From positions 14,434,788 to 14,498,787 of the forward strand of contig CM022673.1 in NCBI GenBank assembly GCA_012295275.1: 64,000 bases of DNA, read 5' to 3'. The DNA is from Chrysomallon squamiferum. Lineage: Eukaryota; Mollusca; Gastropoda; Neomphalida; Peltospiridae. Positions 30,616 to 44,582 of this stretch are shown piece after piece (the stretch's first letter is position 1; every line of letters begins with the position of its first letter). The translations under genes were made by a program, and so were the position numbers. Below the pieces are notes generated by a model, which was not told where the DNA came from, did no database searches, and worked only from the letters and a program-made list of their open reading frames with translations.

Positions 30616-32501
30616 TTCTTGTTAGTTCTTTATAGAGCCGTTTTCAATTGTTTTATTTTTATTATTATTTTTGTTGTTGTTGTTTTATGTCCTAATTTTG
30701 CACATAAGATCAAATCAGAAGTATTTTTTTAGCAGCTGAATTCAATCAAATTGCCATAATATTAAAATATTGAATAAAAGCTGAGCTATGTTTTAAAGAT
30801 ATTATATTTTTTGTTGTATAGCCACACATTACTGTGTTTTTACGTTGTTCTTTGTTTTCATCTTATTCTTATGGATGAAATCCTGGGCTTAGGCCTGATT
30901 TATAAATTTATTATCCGATATTAGTGCTGCAATTTTCATGTTTTTCATTTTATAAAAGAAAATTATATTTTTTGTTACAATGTAATTTCTGTAATACATA
31001 TTTTAGATACATGTATAAATTATTTATATATAGTTTGAAATACAAGCTAAAAATTATTATTTTTTCATAAATTGATGTAATCCTTTGTACAAGATATGTA
31101 ATCTAAAATGTTTTTCATTTGAATAATATTGTATCTATAGGTTCACTAACCGCTAGTTTTTATAACAATAAAAATGCATTTCACAAATTCTGTTGTCTTT
31201 GTTATAATTATTTAGACTGTTTTTGTATGTAACAAAACCCACACTTAACAGTTTCTGTGATTGTTACAAATTTTCATAATCTTTACCTTAATATTTCAAA
31301 AATAAAATTATCATGGGAATAAACTGGAAAAGCTTAATATATGACAGTGTATTTATTTCAGACATCTTCAAGAAAAATATTTCTCAATTTCATGTTACAT
31401 GCCACTATTTTATACAAAATGTCCTGCTTAGCTGTTTTTACATGTAAAATAAAATTTAAATACATAAGTAAAAAAAAAAAAAAACATGAATATTATTGTT
31501 CATTATTTTTTAAGTTTTGGAAAGTATTTGTAAGCTGAGCATGGAGAATTCTCATTTTTATCACTGATTAAATTTTAGTCAGGACTATTATTGATTTACT
31601 CTAGTTTTGATTATTTTAAAAATATTTTTAAAATTTACAATGTTTAGCAATCGGTTCCTAAATTATTGTGTCAAGCATCATCATCAACATTCATCGATCT
31701 TCAAATTTTTATTTTAGAAAACTAAATTTAAAATTATTCTTCCAAAATTTTGTTTTCATATCCTCAATTATACATTTCCTTTTCAATGAATCAATATTTT
31801 AACTTTAACCACATACTCTTTTGTACTGTTTTAATAACCTGTATGCTAATCTTAATTAATGGCAGTTTGTAAGAAGAAAATGTGTTCTTGTTTTACGTTC
31901 ATAACTTCATGCTGGAAGCTTTTGGATGGAACCAAGCAACAATTTTCGGTTTCGTGAACCAAGCAATGAAAAAAGGATTACAAATTATTATGGGTTTCTA
32001 GGAATTCTGCTACAATTCGTTATTTCGACGCTAGAAAAAACATCGATACATTAACATTCTCGCTTCTGAAGGGAGGAACGGTCTTTGAAAGATGGATTTA
32101 CATCACAATTCACATACTGTGACATACTCCACATAGTTATGATAGTATGATAATGATGATTATGATAGTTTCAAAAACGAATTATATTTATTTTTGAATT
32201 TGCATAACTAGATGTTGGTGATAAATGCAATTAAAACTAAAACTGGTTAATCTGGCAAGCCAAAAACGACCTGTGATGTTTCATGCGACCGTTTGCATAA
32301 TTTTTCTTTTAGTGTCAAAATAACAATTCATATAAAATTTCATGAACAGCAATATCGTCTGAAGAAAGATGCCACTTCCTGTGAACTCTTTTCTTGTGAA
32401 GATACAAAAGTGAAAAGTAGTAAACAAAATATCGAAGTGAATGGATGTTATAAAAACTGATATTATTAATTATTTAATGATATAATGCTTATTTAAGACA
32501 T
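25565..32501. other. 3' UTR and AT-rich intergenic DNA
   Basis: No exon is recognised. The first part must be the 3' UTR of the second ceramide synthase. AATAAA hexamers near 25984 and at 31167-31172 are candidate polyadenylation signals. The latter is followed within 30 bp by TCTGTTGTCTTTGTT, a good GT-rich element, but would imply a 5.6 kb UTR. Poly-A and TA runs occur near 30580-30611 and 29705-29730. The last ~600 bp must hold the promoter of the next gene; no clear core element was seen. Confidence 0.45.
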
Positions 32502-32943
32502 ATGGCTGAACTTTTATTACTTGAAGCATTTTATGGCGGTTCTCATAAACAACTTATAGATGTGCTATGCAGTTTCCCGAATCACGAAATCTACACCTTG
32601 CCTGATAAAAAGTGGCACTGGCGGGCACGCACGTCTGCTCTTTATTTCAGTCAGATTATTCCCCTTTCACATAAATATAGGTAACTGGTAATTTTAGCGC
32701 ACCATTAAAATAGTTAATCTATATTATATTTTCTGGGTGTTCATATTTGGCATTCTTTTTAATAAGTAGAGTTTTGCGTTCAGTTATATTTTTGAAAGTT
32801 AATGCCATTCTTATTAATTATTTGATGTACAGTATATTAATATTGTCATTGAAATCACTGATAATCAGAAATCATTTTATTACGATAATAATATGAATAT
32901 TTATCATCATCATCATCATCATTACCAATATCATTATCATATT

Positions 32944-32998
<55 letters not shown>

Positions 32999-35900
32999 GT
33001 GTATTCAGAGTTCTTTTCAGTAGCTCAGTACTGAACTTGGCAGAGCTGGTTGCTCTCAGACCTGACTTGGCGTCACTGAAAACAGTTTTGTACTTTCATG
33101 AGAACCAGCTAGTTTATCCAATCAGAAAACAGCAAGACCGTGATTTCCAGTATGGCTACAACCAGATAATATCATGGTAATGATTTTAATTACTTTTTCT
33201 GTAAATAATAATAATAATATAAAATTAAAGAAAATAAATAAATAAATAAACAAATAAAATATAACTCCAAAACAACAAACAAAAAAACCAACCCAAAACA
33301 ACAAATATAAAATAACAAAAAAAACAACAACAACAAAACAAACAATATAGAATTAATAAAAATTATAACTCACACTGTTTTAAACTTTCATTATTTGAAT
33401 TGTGGTGAAATAAAAAGCAGAAATAAAATAAAAGAAACCCTTTGCATGATTTCCTGTTTCAGCCAGACCCCTCTACTATTTTATCAAAGATTGTGGTCTG
33501 CTTAATCTCTCTTACTTATTCATTTACATAAAAACAAAGAAACAAAACAATTCATTATAGTATTATAGTTATTTGTATATGTTTTACTTGGTGATCCTTG
33601 TCACTGTAGCTGATTATTTTTTGTCTTGCAGTCTGGTGGCCGATGTGGTCGTTTTCAACTCAAACTACAACAAAGAGTCATTCCTATCACACATCAAAAC
33701 ATTTCTTAAACTGATTCCTGATCATCGGCCATCACAGCTTGCAGAAATCATCCGTCCAAAATGTCGAGTTGTCTACTTTCCTTTGTCATGTGTCAACACT
33801 CACTTGCCTAAAGTAGCATTAAATGTTGGTGGAGAAGAGTTGATATCTGACAGAACTCTAAAAGTTGACAGAGAGCAGTTGATAGATGACAGAACTGTAA
33901 ATGTTGACAAAGAACAGTTGATAGATGACAGAACTGTAAATGTTGACAGAGAACAGTTGACGTGTGACAGAACTGTAACTGTTGACACAAAACAGTTAGA
34001 TTGCGAAACAGCTGTTTCCACCTTAAATATTTCAGAACACAGAAAAGCTGAGAATATCAGTTACACAGAAATATCATCAGCCTTTGACACATCGAGACAT
34101 AAAACTAAAAGAGGAGATGAAAATGACATTTCAAATTCAAATTTGTCCAGACAGGAGATGTGTGAAAAGGGGGATATGTCAGGTTGTCACATATCCAGAT
34201 GTGACATAAATGAGACATCTGATGACAGCTGTACAGGCAATTATGAAAACCTTGAAGAAAACACCTGCAGACAACACAAGAACCCACCTGTGAAAAAACA
34301 CTCTGAAAACTTGACACATCCGATAAAATCACAGAAAGACAGTAATATTTTACATATAGTGTGGGCTCACCGATGGTAAACTTTCACTTAAGTTTCGTGT
34401 TTTATTTTCTACAAAATAAATTTTGAAGAGGAAATATTTTAACAAAATACAGTTATTCATATTTTAACAATATTTTAGAATGCAGTCACATAATTATATA
34501 TTTATGTTTAATATTTGTTTACTGTTAAATTATTATTATAGAAAATGTAACTAAATATTTATTTAATGCTATTTTGTACATTATTTTCTCTATTTTAAAT
34601 CAGAATTATTAAGATGATCATATGAATATTTATATTTATATTTATATTTATTATTGTTATTAATTTGTATATGCTTCTTATTACTTAGCATGAAAAATAT
34701 AATTATACTTTTATGTCAGTATTCTGTAGTGAAAATATATAAACAATTTTATATGATTAAAAATATAATAATATTAAAAATCTGTTTTAAATAATATAAC
34801 ACTGATTCCTTTTATTTATTTATTTATTTTTTTCTCAGGGAACATGACAAAGATCCAGAAACATTTTTTAAAACTTTGTTTCGACTGCAGGACGAAGGTC
34901 TGTATTTCCATCTGTCAGTTTTGGGAGAATGTTTTTCAGAAATACCAGGTAAATCAGTTTAAATTTCAAAAATAAACCCTTTAAATTATTTTTATATTTT
35001 TTATTTATGCTGAGGATAAATAAATTTAAACAATGAACATAAATAATTTTTGAATGTTTTTATTTCAAATTAACAGAATCAGATCAACAAGACTGATGCT
35101 ATGATCTAATCTAATGATCTAATCTAAAAGTGACTACACAAGAATTCTTTGAGATAATTTTTAAGTTATCTTTTGGGTTTAATTAATTTGCAAAAATACT
35201 GACTTTAATACAGAGAATACAAGACTAATAACCAAATGATGATTAAAAATAACATAATTAAATTTTAGCATTTTAAAGTTCAGAGTGAACTTGTTCATTT
35301 CATTTATCAAAAAATGTATTTGCCAACTGTAAACAATACATTTACAACAATGATGGTGATAAAATGAACAAATAACTAATTTTAATTAAGATTGTATCCT
35401 GTTTTTATCTTATTTTTTTTTTTTTTTTATGGAACTGTTTCAGTTTTAATTCTGTTTGTATTTTTTCACAGATATATTCATGGAAGCCAGAGACAGACTG
35501 ACAACACACATTGTACACTGGGGATACCAGTCTAGTAAAAATGACTATTTTGCAGTTTTATCCTCAGCTGATGTGTCTGTGTCCACAGCACAACATGAAT
35601 TCTTTGGTGTTTCAATGTAAATTTAAACATAATGGAAATATTTTACATAACTATAATACATTATGTGTGTCAAAAACATAAACTATGAAAGCACATTTAA
35701 ATGTACCTAATATTTTTTGATTCTCATACATATTTCATTGTAAGATATCTAATACCTAGCACATTTTATTTTAAAACTAAACTATTGATGTTTTATTTTC
35801 AGGTTGGAGTCTGTGTGTTTTGGTTGTTATCCACTTTGTCCCAATCGACTTGTTTATCCTGAAATATTTCCAGGTTAATTAACATATAGTCTTGGTTTTT

Positions 35901-36732
35901 ACCTATCTGTTTTCTTATCTGTAATACGTTTTTATTATTTTGATTCAATCACATAAGCATTTTATTACTTGAATAAGTTTAGCAGCTATGGCAAATGCAG
36001 ATTTAGCCTCTGTCTAATCTTTTAATGTCCCTCTGTATTGCATTTTTCACTTTTTAATTCAGTTTCAAAATAACTGTACTACTAAGAATACATTTAAAAG
36101 TTGTAGAAAGATACAGTTTGTTTCCTGTTTCTTCAGTGACATTATCTGTCTGTGTTTAACCCTGTTTTACAAAAATAGTTAAAATGCTTTTCTCTGGTTT
36201 TCTGAAAGCAAATGGGACAGTTAAAATAGTTTCATACTTCAACAATTCTTTTATTTATTTTTTTATTTTTCAGATGAATGTTTGTACCGAACAACAAATC
36301 AGTTGTATAAAAAACTGAAATTGTTTTGTCAGAAGCCATATTTACCTCGGAAACAGAAACCACTGGTGGGTAGTTGTTAATATCTGTATTTACTGTGTTT
36401 TAAGACTAGTGATTACTTTAGATTTGATGATAATTCCAAGATAATCAATTTACTCTAAATGTAATCCAGATTGAATGAATTTTTTTTTATTAATTTATGG
36501 AATTACTGATGGATCATGTGCTCAAACTGAAATGAAAGATTAATAATAAAGTTCTGTTTTGTCTCCAGAATTGTTAAATAACAAAATTGGGGGGTTTATG
36601 TTGATGGTGGGTTAAAAGGTTTTTAAACTTCTTAAATCAAACATTTCACTTTCTTTTTTTCAGATTAATATTGACAGATTTAGTTGGAAGAAACTTGAGA
36701 AAGAATATTGGCAACTTTTACAGTTAAGCTAG
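32502..36732 (+). CDS. GTDC1: tRNA-queuosine alpha-mannosyltransferase-like glycosyltransferase (GTDC1/QTMAN)
   Basis: The human family member (GTDC1, renamed QTMAN) transfers mannose from GDP-mannose to queuosine at the wobble position of cytoplasmic tRNA-Asp. Exons: 32502-32680, 33009-33176, 33632-34375, 34839-34948, 35472-35616, 35803-35873, 36274-36365 and 36664-36732. They join in frame to 525 residues plus TAG (human about 458). The N-terminal domain opens with [13 protein letters not shown] and [15 protein letters not shown], family hallmarks, then FHENQLVYP and FQYGYNQI. After the variable linker come IVWAHRWEHDKDPE (start of the GT4-like domain), [11 protein letters not shown] and the sugar-nucleotide site [10 protein letters not shown]. 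The extra length lies in the linker of exon 3, which holds a five-unit 13-residue repeat. It converges on the yjbQ gene, so the 3' ends are only a few hundred bp apart. Confidence 0.95.
33840..34025 (+). repeat. Coding 39-bp (13-residue) tandem repeat in GTDC1 exon 3
   Basis: Five units of the pattern [13 protein letters not shown] lie at about residues 184-248. The middle two are almost identical and the outer ones degenerate. The repeat expands the linker between the two halves of the glycosyltransferase, a segment already poorly conserved in the family. The period keeps the reading frame. Confidence 0.9.
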
Positions 36733-36938
36733 CTTGAAATTATTATTTTTTCACTTTAGCCGTGTTTCTTGTTATTTATTTTGCTTAAAATACTTTAAGA
36801 ATTTATCCAAGAAATCAACAAAATCATTTCATATATAGAATGTCTTCTATTTTATTTAAAAACAAAGCTGTATATAGAATTCAAACCCAAACATAACTTA
36901 CTGTGTTACAATTTTACAGTAACAACACACTGATCACA

Positions 36939-36944
36939 AATAAA
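36939..36944 (+). terminator. Polyadenylation signal of GTDC1
   Basis: AATAAA lies 207 bp after the stop codon and is followed by GAATTGTTGTCTTAGG and further GT-rich DNA, the usual downstream element. It lies about 350 bp before the last exon of the convergent gene. Confidence 0.55.
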
Positions 36945-37293
36945 GAATTGTTGTCTTAGGTAATCTGTGTGAACCTTAATATTTTTTACATTAAATAAAT
37001 ATCATAGTACTGGGATTTGCTTTTATATCGGATTAAGGAGATTCAGGATTTATGCACTGCATATAAAACAAATTTCATTTTGTGCATGTGTTGTGTGCAT
37101 ATGTATTCTCTTTTATTACCTATATACAATAATTAATGTAAAATATTTCAGATTTCTCATCTGAATACACTATACATCATTTTAAAAAACTGTCTAGAGA
37201 AAACAGAAATATTTTTGTACGTGATTAACACTGTCAAATCTGGTATCACTGGAAAAAATTAAAACTAAATTCATCATATTTAAAATCTAGATC

Positions 37294-38854
37294 CTATTTT
37301 TTTTGTACTCCTTGTGCTGTGAGCACTAAATGACGTCCACCTGAAAAAGAAAAAAAAACAATGATTTTTAAACTGTTTTCCATCATTAACAGATTTCCAC
37401 ACACAAACGTCATTTTATCAACAACCAAAAAAAATAACCTATCACTATTTTTAATTGTATTTAGCTATTTACCATTAAAAGTGCATAATGCCAGTAACAA
37501 AATAGCTTTTTAGCTACAAATAAGATATATTTTACCTTTATGAATAGTCCTAGCAATGAACGATATTTACTTGTATGAATATACCTAGTAATAAACACAG
37601 TATTATTTACCTGTATGAATACATATACCTAGTAATAAACACGGTATTATTTACCTGTATGAATACACTTAGCTGGTAATACACAAGATATTTATTTACC
37701 TGCACGATTTCTATGTTCACAAAGCCAGATTCCCTGCCATGTTCCGAGATTGAGTTTTCCATCCGTAAGAGGAATTGTCACACTGCTTCCTATCAGAGCT
37801 GCTTTTATATGTGCTGGCTGACAAGAAAGAGAAATAAACACAATAACTAGTGAAATAATTTAAATCAAGTTTTACTTTATCACCTGACAAAAATTATCAT
37901 GTTTATTTAAATGTTTTGTTTACAGATTTAAATTTTTTTGCTAATAATTAAAAATAAGTATAATCAGGTATACACACAATCAGTAAACATAACAGAGACA
38001 AATATTTTCACTGCCCTGACTTTTTAAATTTTTAATGAAGTATTTAGTTGTTGTAAAAGTCACTACTAGTTTATACATGGGTCATTTTATAATTGTTATC
38101 TGATATTATAAAATGAGGACAAGTTTGTGGTTAACTCACCATGTCATCAGGTCCTTCACATGAATGTCTGTAATTAGATCCCTGAAACATCGGTAAACCA
38201 GATGTAGCAGTGATTACAGAAATACAACAACTGACAACCTATTTAACCTAGCTGCAGTTTTAATTACTGAAAAATAAACTACTCACAACAATTTTTAATA
38301 ATAATAATAATAAAAAACAAACAAATAAATAATATAATTATTGTAACAGCTTTTTAAATCCTATTTTTACAGACCATAGTTGACGATGGTTCACAGTAAA
38401 CTGATTTTCTATCTCTAATGAAAATTTTATTTTTAATTTGATAAAAATATATTTACTTACTTCTGGAACAATTTTGTTTAACATCATCTCAGTATCTACC
38501 CTGGAAAACATAAACAATTCAGAGACATTTTAATTAATAAACCCAAATGGCAGATTTTATTACTGCAAAGAAATAATAGCAGATATATTATGTCATCAAT
38601 ATAATTACATTCAGAAAAGTTTCCCATTACTTTTCAAGTAATTAATCTTTAGAAATTATCTATCAAATGCAGATAATGTTCCAAATTTGGACATAAAAAT
38701 TTATTCAATTTAAAATACAAGATAATTTATCATTATATAAAATAAGTGTTTTTCTTACCTTACATCAGGATCCCAGTTCTGCAGGAATAAGTTAAAAACA
38801 AATAAACAGAATATGATTTATGAAATGTCATTTAATTTTGTATCAAAAATGAGA

Positions 38855-38886
<32 letters not shown>

Positions 38887-39706
38887 TGAAAAAATGAAAT
38901 GTAAGAATAGTTAATACAGTTACTGCAATAATTTAATTCAGTATTATTTGGTCTTTGTTTTGTAGGTATGAGAATTTTGTGTTAATTCTATCCAGAAATG
39001 CACCAAGTAAAATATACAAACCTCATTTAATGCCAGACTTGCTGAAGTATGTTTCACTGAAATAAATATATAAACAAATATCTTCAAAAACATTTATTTA
39101 TTTATTTATTTATTTTGAAAACTGTCTGAAAAGCGAAAAATCATTTTAAAAACTTTCAGTTATATCATTACCACTCTCTTTCTCTGTGTGTGTGTGTGTG
39201 TAGGTTTATATAATTAACAACAAAAATATTTTTGTAAAGATTTATTTAACTTTTTTTTAACTTTTTATTTTTTGTTCTTACTTTTTAAATTTTGATCTCT
39301 TTAACAGATAAATCAGCATAGTTTTTTTTTAGTGTTTTTTTTTTTTGGTGGGGGCAGGGTATTGTTTTTCACCCGATACCTGCTGTGTATTAAGACTTAG
39401 AACATTTAAGCTGCAGTTGTAAAAGGGCTCAATACTGCTGATGTGACAGCTAGGTTTGTCACTGACTCAGTAACTGTCACAAAGAGTCTGAACAGACTGG
39501 ATCATGTAAGTATATTAGAAATTAGTTTGACCAAACTATTCATAATTATTCTTACTATGAATATGTAAAAGTCCAATAGATATATTTTGCATATCTGGAA
39601 ACTGTTTAGTAATTTCATCTGTAATAAGATGACATCCTCTCTTCTTTGACGAGACGGTAATTTCCTTTTGTAACCACACGGTTTCTCCTGCAACAATAGC
39701 AGACAT
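37294..39706 (-). CDS. yjbQ: YjbQ/UPF0047 family protein (secondary thiamine-phosphate synthase-like)
   Basis: Small protein of the UPF0047/TIGR00149 family; bacterial members have weak thiamine-phosphate synthase activity, and the role in animals is unknown. Seven exons on the - strand: 39706-39556, 39056-39022, 38778-38759, 38500-38461, 38181-38140, 37817-37700 and 37340-37294. They join in frame to 150 residues plus TAG, close to the usual ~140. All family landmarks are present: HTSASL, NWDPDV (N-DPDV), NYRHSCEGPDDMPAHIKA, TIPLTDGKLNLGTWQGIWL and CEHRNR. The start ATG is 39706-39704. It lies within TTGTTGCAG-like DNA that also resembles an acceptor, so an additional upstream 5' exon cannot be excluded. 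Two exons are unusually small (35 and 20 nt). Bacterial-like family, but the intron-rich structure shows it is a resident nuclear gene. Confidence 0.93.
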
Positions 39707-41081
39707 GTTTATTACAGTTATCTCCCCTTAATTATTAAATCCCTCCCATATTTCAGAAACACCTAATATCTGCTATCGCGATAGATCTATTTTTATATAT
39801 ATAACTTTTTAAAACGAATTATTAACCTCATATGTTAGAGGAAAATGCATACTCGCTGCACTGACACATAATGACCGTTTTATAAAAAGCCACGATAATC
39901 TTTTACAACTACAGGCAGCCATTTTGTGCCTATCTTTTTTCTTTTTTTCTTTTCAAGTTGACTGCTCCCACACAAATGCTCACCAGCATAAACGAATTCT
40001 TTAATTGTGTGTGTTCGCTAGCATGCGTGTGAGTGCAGTCATTGTGTATTGTTTCCCGTTTCAACAAATCAATGTCTGTTTACCTGTTTTCAAAATTAAA
40101 AAGAAGTATAAAACGATCTGTCACTGTTTAGCCAAAGGAGTACCAACAAACAATATTTTTTCAAACATTTCTCACCTGTTATTACACGTACACGCACACA
40201 CGTGAATGTATCAAGCATTAATTTACCAAAATAATAGTAATAAATAAATAAATAAACAAATAAATAACTGATTATGTTCGAACTAATAATCATTAATGTT
40301 AATTAAATATATTTTACAAGCTACGTTTTATAAATGAAATAAACATCAACACAAAATATGAAACTACATTAAATCCTTTATTTTATGTTTTTCTTTTTCT
40401 TTTCTTTTATTTTACTATTTTTTTTTTAAATTTATTTATTCTTAATATCATTTTTTTTATTTTTTTTTTTTTTTTTATATTCTAGGGTTAATGACATTTT
40501 AGATTTTAACGCAATAACATTGACGACACTAGCAATAATTAATATTGTTTAAACATGATGTATTAAATTTGCATAAAAGAAAGAGTAGTGAAATTTTACA
40601 ATTACGCAATTAACATATCAAAGCACTGAATTAAATGATATGAAAATAGGAAAGGTAATAAATTAAGAATACACGATGGCCAAAAGAAAAACAACAGTGT
40701 TTAAAACTATCTAAAACCGTCACATTTAGAAAATTCTTTACATCGAAATCACTGTGTTACTATTCAGCTGATCTTAGATCACCTACTACAACATTAATAA
40801 TCGTAATAATAAAACACTAGGAACTTCAGTAATAACAACAACAACAATAATAATAATAATAGAAATAATGTGATGATATTAATGACAACAGGAAATAAGT
40901 AAATTAATACTTATGTTACATATACAAATTTATATTTTATTATGTTCAAATAATAATTTTGACGACATACATAACTTGTAGAACAGATTAAAATAAATAC
41001 AAATGTTATTTCCAATGGCAATACTTGTAGTAGTGATGTACAGAGAGGAATCATCAGCTGTTACTGAAACAGCGGTATTAT
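39707..41081. other. Intergenic DNA upstream of yjbQ
   Basis: No coding exon is recognised. The first ~250 bp upstream of the yjbQ start should hold its promoter. An AAAATGGC string read on the - strand (about 39917-39924) resembles a YY1 site. The rest is AT-rich with poly-T and TAA runs. Confidence 0.4.
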
Positions 41082-42280
41082 CAAATTAATAGTTGTCTCT
41101 ACTTGTACAACATACGTAGAATCAATAGGAGGGTAATCTTTAGTTTCATAGTTCAAATTAACAGTTATCTCTTCTTGTACAATAGACGTAGAATCAATAG
41201 CAGGGTAATCTTAGTTTCATAGTTCAAATTAACAGTTGTCTACTTGTACAACAGACGTAGAATCAATAGCAGGGTAATCTTTAATTTCATAGTTCAAATT
41301 AACAGTTCTATCTTGTACAACAGATGTAGAATCAATAGCAGTGTAATCTTTAGTTTCATAGTTCGTATTAACAGTTGTTACTGCTTGTGCAACTGATGTA
41401 GAATCAATAGCAGTGTAATCTTTAGTTTCATAGTTCGTATTAACAGTTATCTCTTCTTGTACAATAGATGTAGATTCAATAGTAGTGTAATCTTTAGTTT
41501 CATAGTTCGTATTAACAGTTATCTCTTCTTGTACAATAGACGTAGAATCAATAGCAGTGTAATCTTTAGTTTCATAGTTCGTATTAGCAATTATCTCTTC
41601 TTGTACAATAGACGTAGAATCAATAGCAGTGTAATCTTTAGTTTCATAGTTCGTATTAACAGTTATCTTTTCTTGTACAATAGATGTAGATTCAATAGTA
41701 GTGTAATCTTTAGTTTCATAGTTCGTATTAACAGTTATCTCTTCTTGTACAATAGACGTAGAATCAATAGCAGTGTAATCTTTAGTTTCATAGTTCGTAT
41801 TAGCAATTATCTCTTCTTGTACAATAGACGTAGAATCAATAGCAGTGTAATCTTTTGTTTCATAGTTCAAGTTGACAGCTGTTTCTTCTGGTAGAACAGA
41901 CGTAGAATCAATAGCAGTGTAATCTTTAGTTTCATAGTTCAAGTTGACAGCTGTTTCTTCTTGTACAATACACGTAGAATCAATAGCAGTGTAATCTTTA
42001 GTTTCATAGTTAAAATTAACACTTGTCTCTCCTTATACAACAGATGTAGAATCAATAGCAGTGTAATCTTTAGTTTCATAGTTCAAGTTATCAGTTTTTA
42101 TTGGTTCCACAGGAGATCAAGAATCAACAGATGTGGGAGTTGTTATTTTCAGATATCGTTTTTAAGGTTGTCACTTCTAGTATTGATGTAGAATCAGCAG
42201 CAGTGAAGTGCAAGTCGGACTTCGTGTTAACGGTTCGCACTACAACAGAACATGCAGAATCTATAGCAGTGATTTATTAA
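41082..42280 (-). repeat. 69-bp minisatellite array A (coding-like)
   Basis: About 16 units of 66-69 bp. On the - strand each translates to a 23-residue motif NYETKDYTAIDSTS followed by a variable end such as VVQEETTVN. A 237-codon run (41942-41229) is open. A TAA interrupts the frame near 42033, and a frameshift occurs near 42110 beside degenerate outer units. The + strand is also open in places because the period is a multiple of three. It lies downstream of the AATAAA signals of gene copy A. Confidence 0.9.
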
Positions 42281-42402
42281 TACATTTCAGAATTATTATT
42301 TTATCATGATAAATATCATTAAAAAAAATTAAATTTTAATTTAATTTAATTTTATTTTATTATATTCTAATTTATTTTCGTTGTCATAGCAACTGGTTTT
42401 TC

Positions 42403-42962
42403 TTACATTGGCGTGGTGGATGCTTGTCCTTTTGGTTGTGTTGGGAGCGATTCTAACACGAAGGGCTCACGTGTGACGGGGGTAGAAGTAACGTCACCTG
42501 ATTAAAAATAGAATAATAGATACATGTTTCTCATGTCAGACAGTCACATGCACAAACACACGCAATACCACACACACAGTGGTATACACGCACTGAAAAG
42601 CACTTACTCAGACAAACCTATATATATCTGTATAAACACACACACACACACAAAGCACTCATGTATGTACTTAAACATATGTAAATACAAAAGCATAAAC
42701 ACACACACGTTTGAATATATCTTTTCGCACGTAAACAGACGCAAGTTCCATATCCATCCAAACGTACACATGGAGGACTTGACTGCATACGGTCGTGCAC
42801 ACATATGGTAACACTCGCTTATTCAAGCAAACACACGGACGTTCATTCGCAACAAACACACGCATACACTCTTACATTTACTTTCATTAATACTAGCACG
42901 CACACGCAGGCAGACACTCTCATTATACCCAACTTCGCACATGTACACGCACATACACATTC

Positions 42963-43000
<38 letters not shown>

Positions 43001-44549
43001 CACGTACGTCCACAGATACATAAACACACGTTCATTCATACGCGCATAGGCGGTACACGCGCACACCCATCCTTTCATAAACACACACACACACACTTGC
43101 TCACGCCCAGTTATTGCATGTACTGAAGGAAAACAACAGGATGATGTTGTAGATAATAAAAAACTGAACCTTTAGCCAGAAGGCCTTCGATAAAGGCCGG
43201 CCCCACCTGTAACGCCCCCGAGTTTATCAGGTAAACAGCAGTTAGGAAGGTTTTCTGTCGAGATAGCGTGGGAGGAACTGTATACGTGACATCAAACACA
43301 ATCTCAATTTCGCTGTAAACAACAACAATAAAAATTAAGAAAAAAAACAACAACAAAAATACATAGAGAAGAAGATAAAAATTCTAAAAATAGATACCAT
43401 TATTAGTATTAGTATTAGTTTTAGTATTAGTTATAGTAGTAATAATATTGTATTATAATTTCATTCAATAAAAACGGTAAAATTAGATACCATAAATTAT
43501 TATTATTATTATTGTTTTTATTATCATTATTGTTATTGTTACTTTTATTATTGTTATTGTTATTATTACTATTATTTTTATTATTATTATTATTATATTT
43601 ACTTACTTAAGTGATCGGACTGTCATCATTTTAAAATTAGGCAACCTCGACATTCTTTGTAATAGCTTAAAAAAATTTTTAAAAAAAATTGTAGGCAAAT
43701 TATTTATCACTAACGTTTTACTCACTGGGATCTACTCATTAATGTTCTACTCACTGACAATGATAAGTATACTCAGTAATAAACTAATGCTTGATAAAAA
43801 TGTGCTCACTGATTATGTATTCACTGATCATTTAATCGTTGATGAATATTTTACTCGCGCATGATTTGCTCAGTGATGCTTTACTCACGTAAGATTTACT
43901 CATTAATGATTTATTTCCTGATCGTTTACTCACTGATGATTATTACCAAGGATGATTTGCATATTGATGATTTATTCACAGATTTACTCATTGATGATCG
44001 ATCATTTACTCTCGGATAACTTAGGCACTTGAGATTTACTCACAGAAAACGTAGTGATAATTTACTAACAAAAACTAGAGAGCAGTTCGAAAACGACGAA
44101 ATTTAATTCTAAATAATTCCGTTTGTTGTTATTATTATTACCATCATTATATAATAACAACAATAATAGTAATGATTATGATGATGATGATGACGATCAT
44201 TATTGTTATTATTATTATTTTTTCATCTGTACTAAAGATAATTTGAGTTACATACATGATTAAGATAATTTATTAGAAAAAAAGCTTTTCAAGTCGTTTT
44301 TTTTTTCGAACTTTAGACTGAGATAATTTTAGTTGTTTGGCAATGCTACATCACGAGTTACTGTTTTTACCGCCTTGTGCAGGTCGTCGTACAGCTTCGT
44401 GTACGCTGTGGAAAGTTTGTTGTCGTAGACTGGTATCCAGTGAAACAGCAGACTTATCACTCCCGTTGTGTTGTAGGGATCTTCATTTAATTTAGCTGCA
44501 AAATAGTAGTAATAATAATAATTTTAACAATAACGTCATCAGTAACTTC

Positions 44550-44582
<33 letters not shown>

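Noticed and set aside
41457-42191. + strand frames with repeated INSSVIFSFIVRI
   Set aside because: They are the opposite strand of the 69-bp arrays, open only because the period is a multiple of three. Similar frames recur in arrays B and C.
42524-43126. Several Thr/His- or Cys/Val-rich frames
   Set aside because: They come from CA-rich simple sequence in the last intron; the same happens in the other two units.
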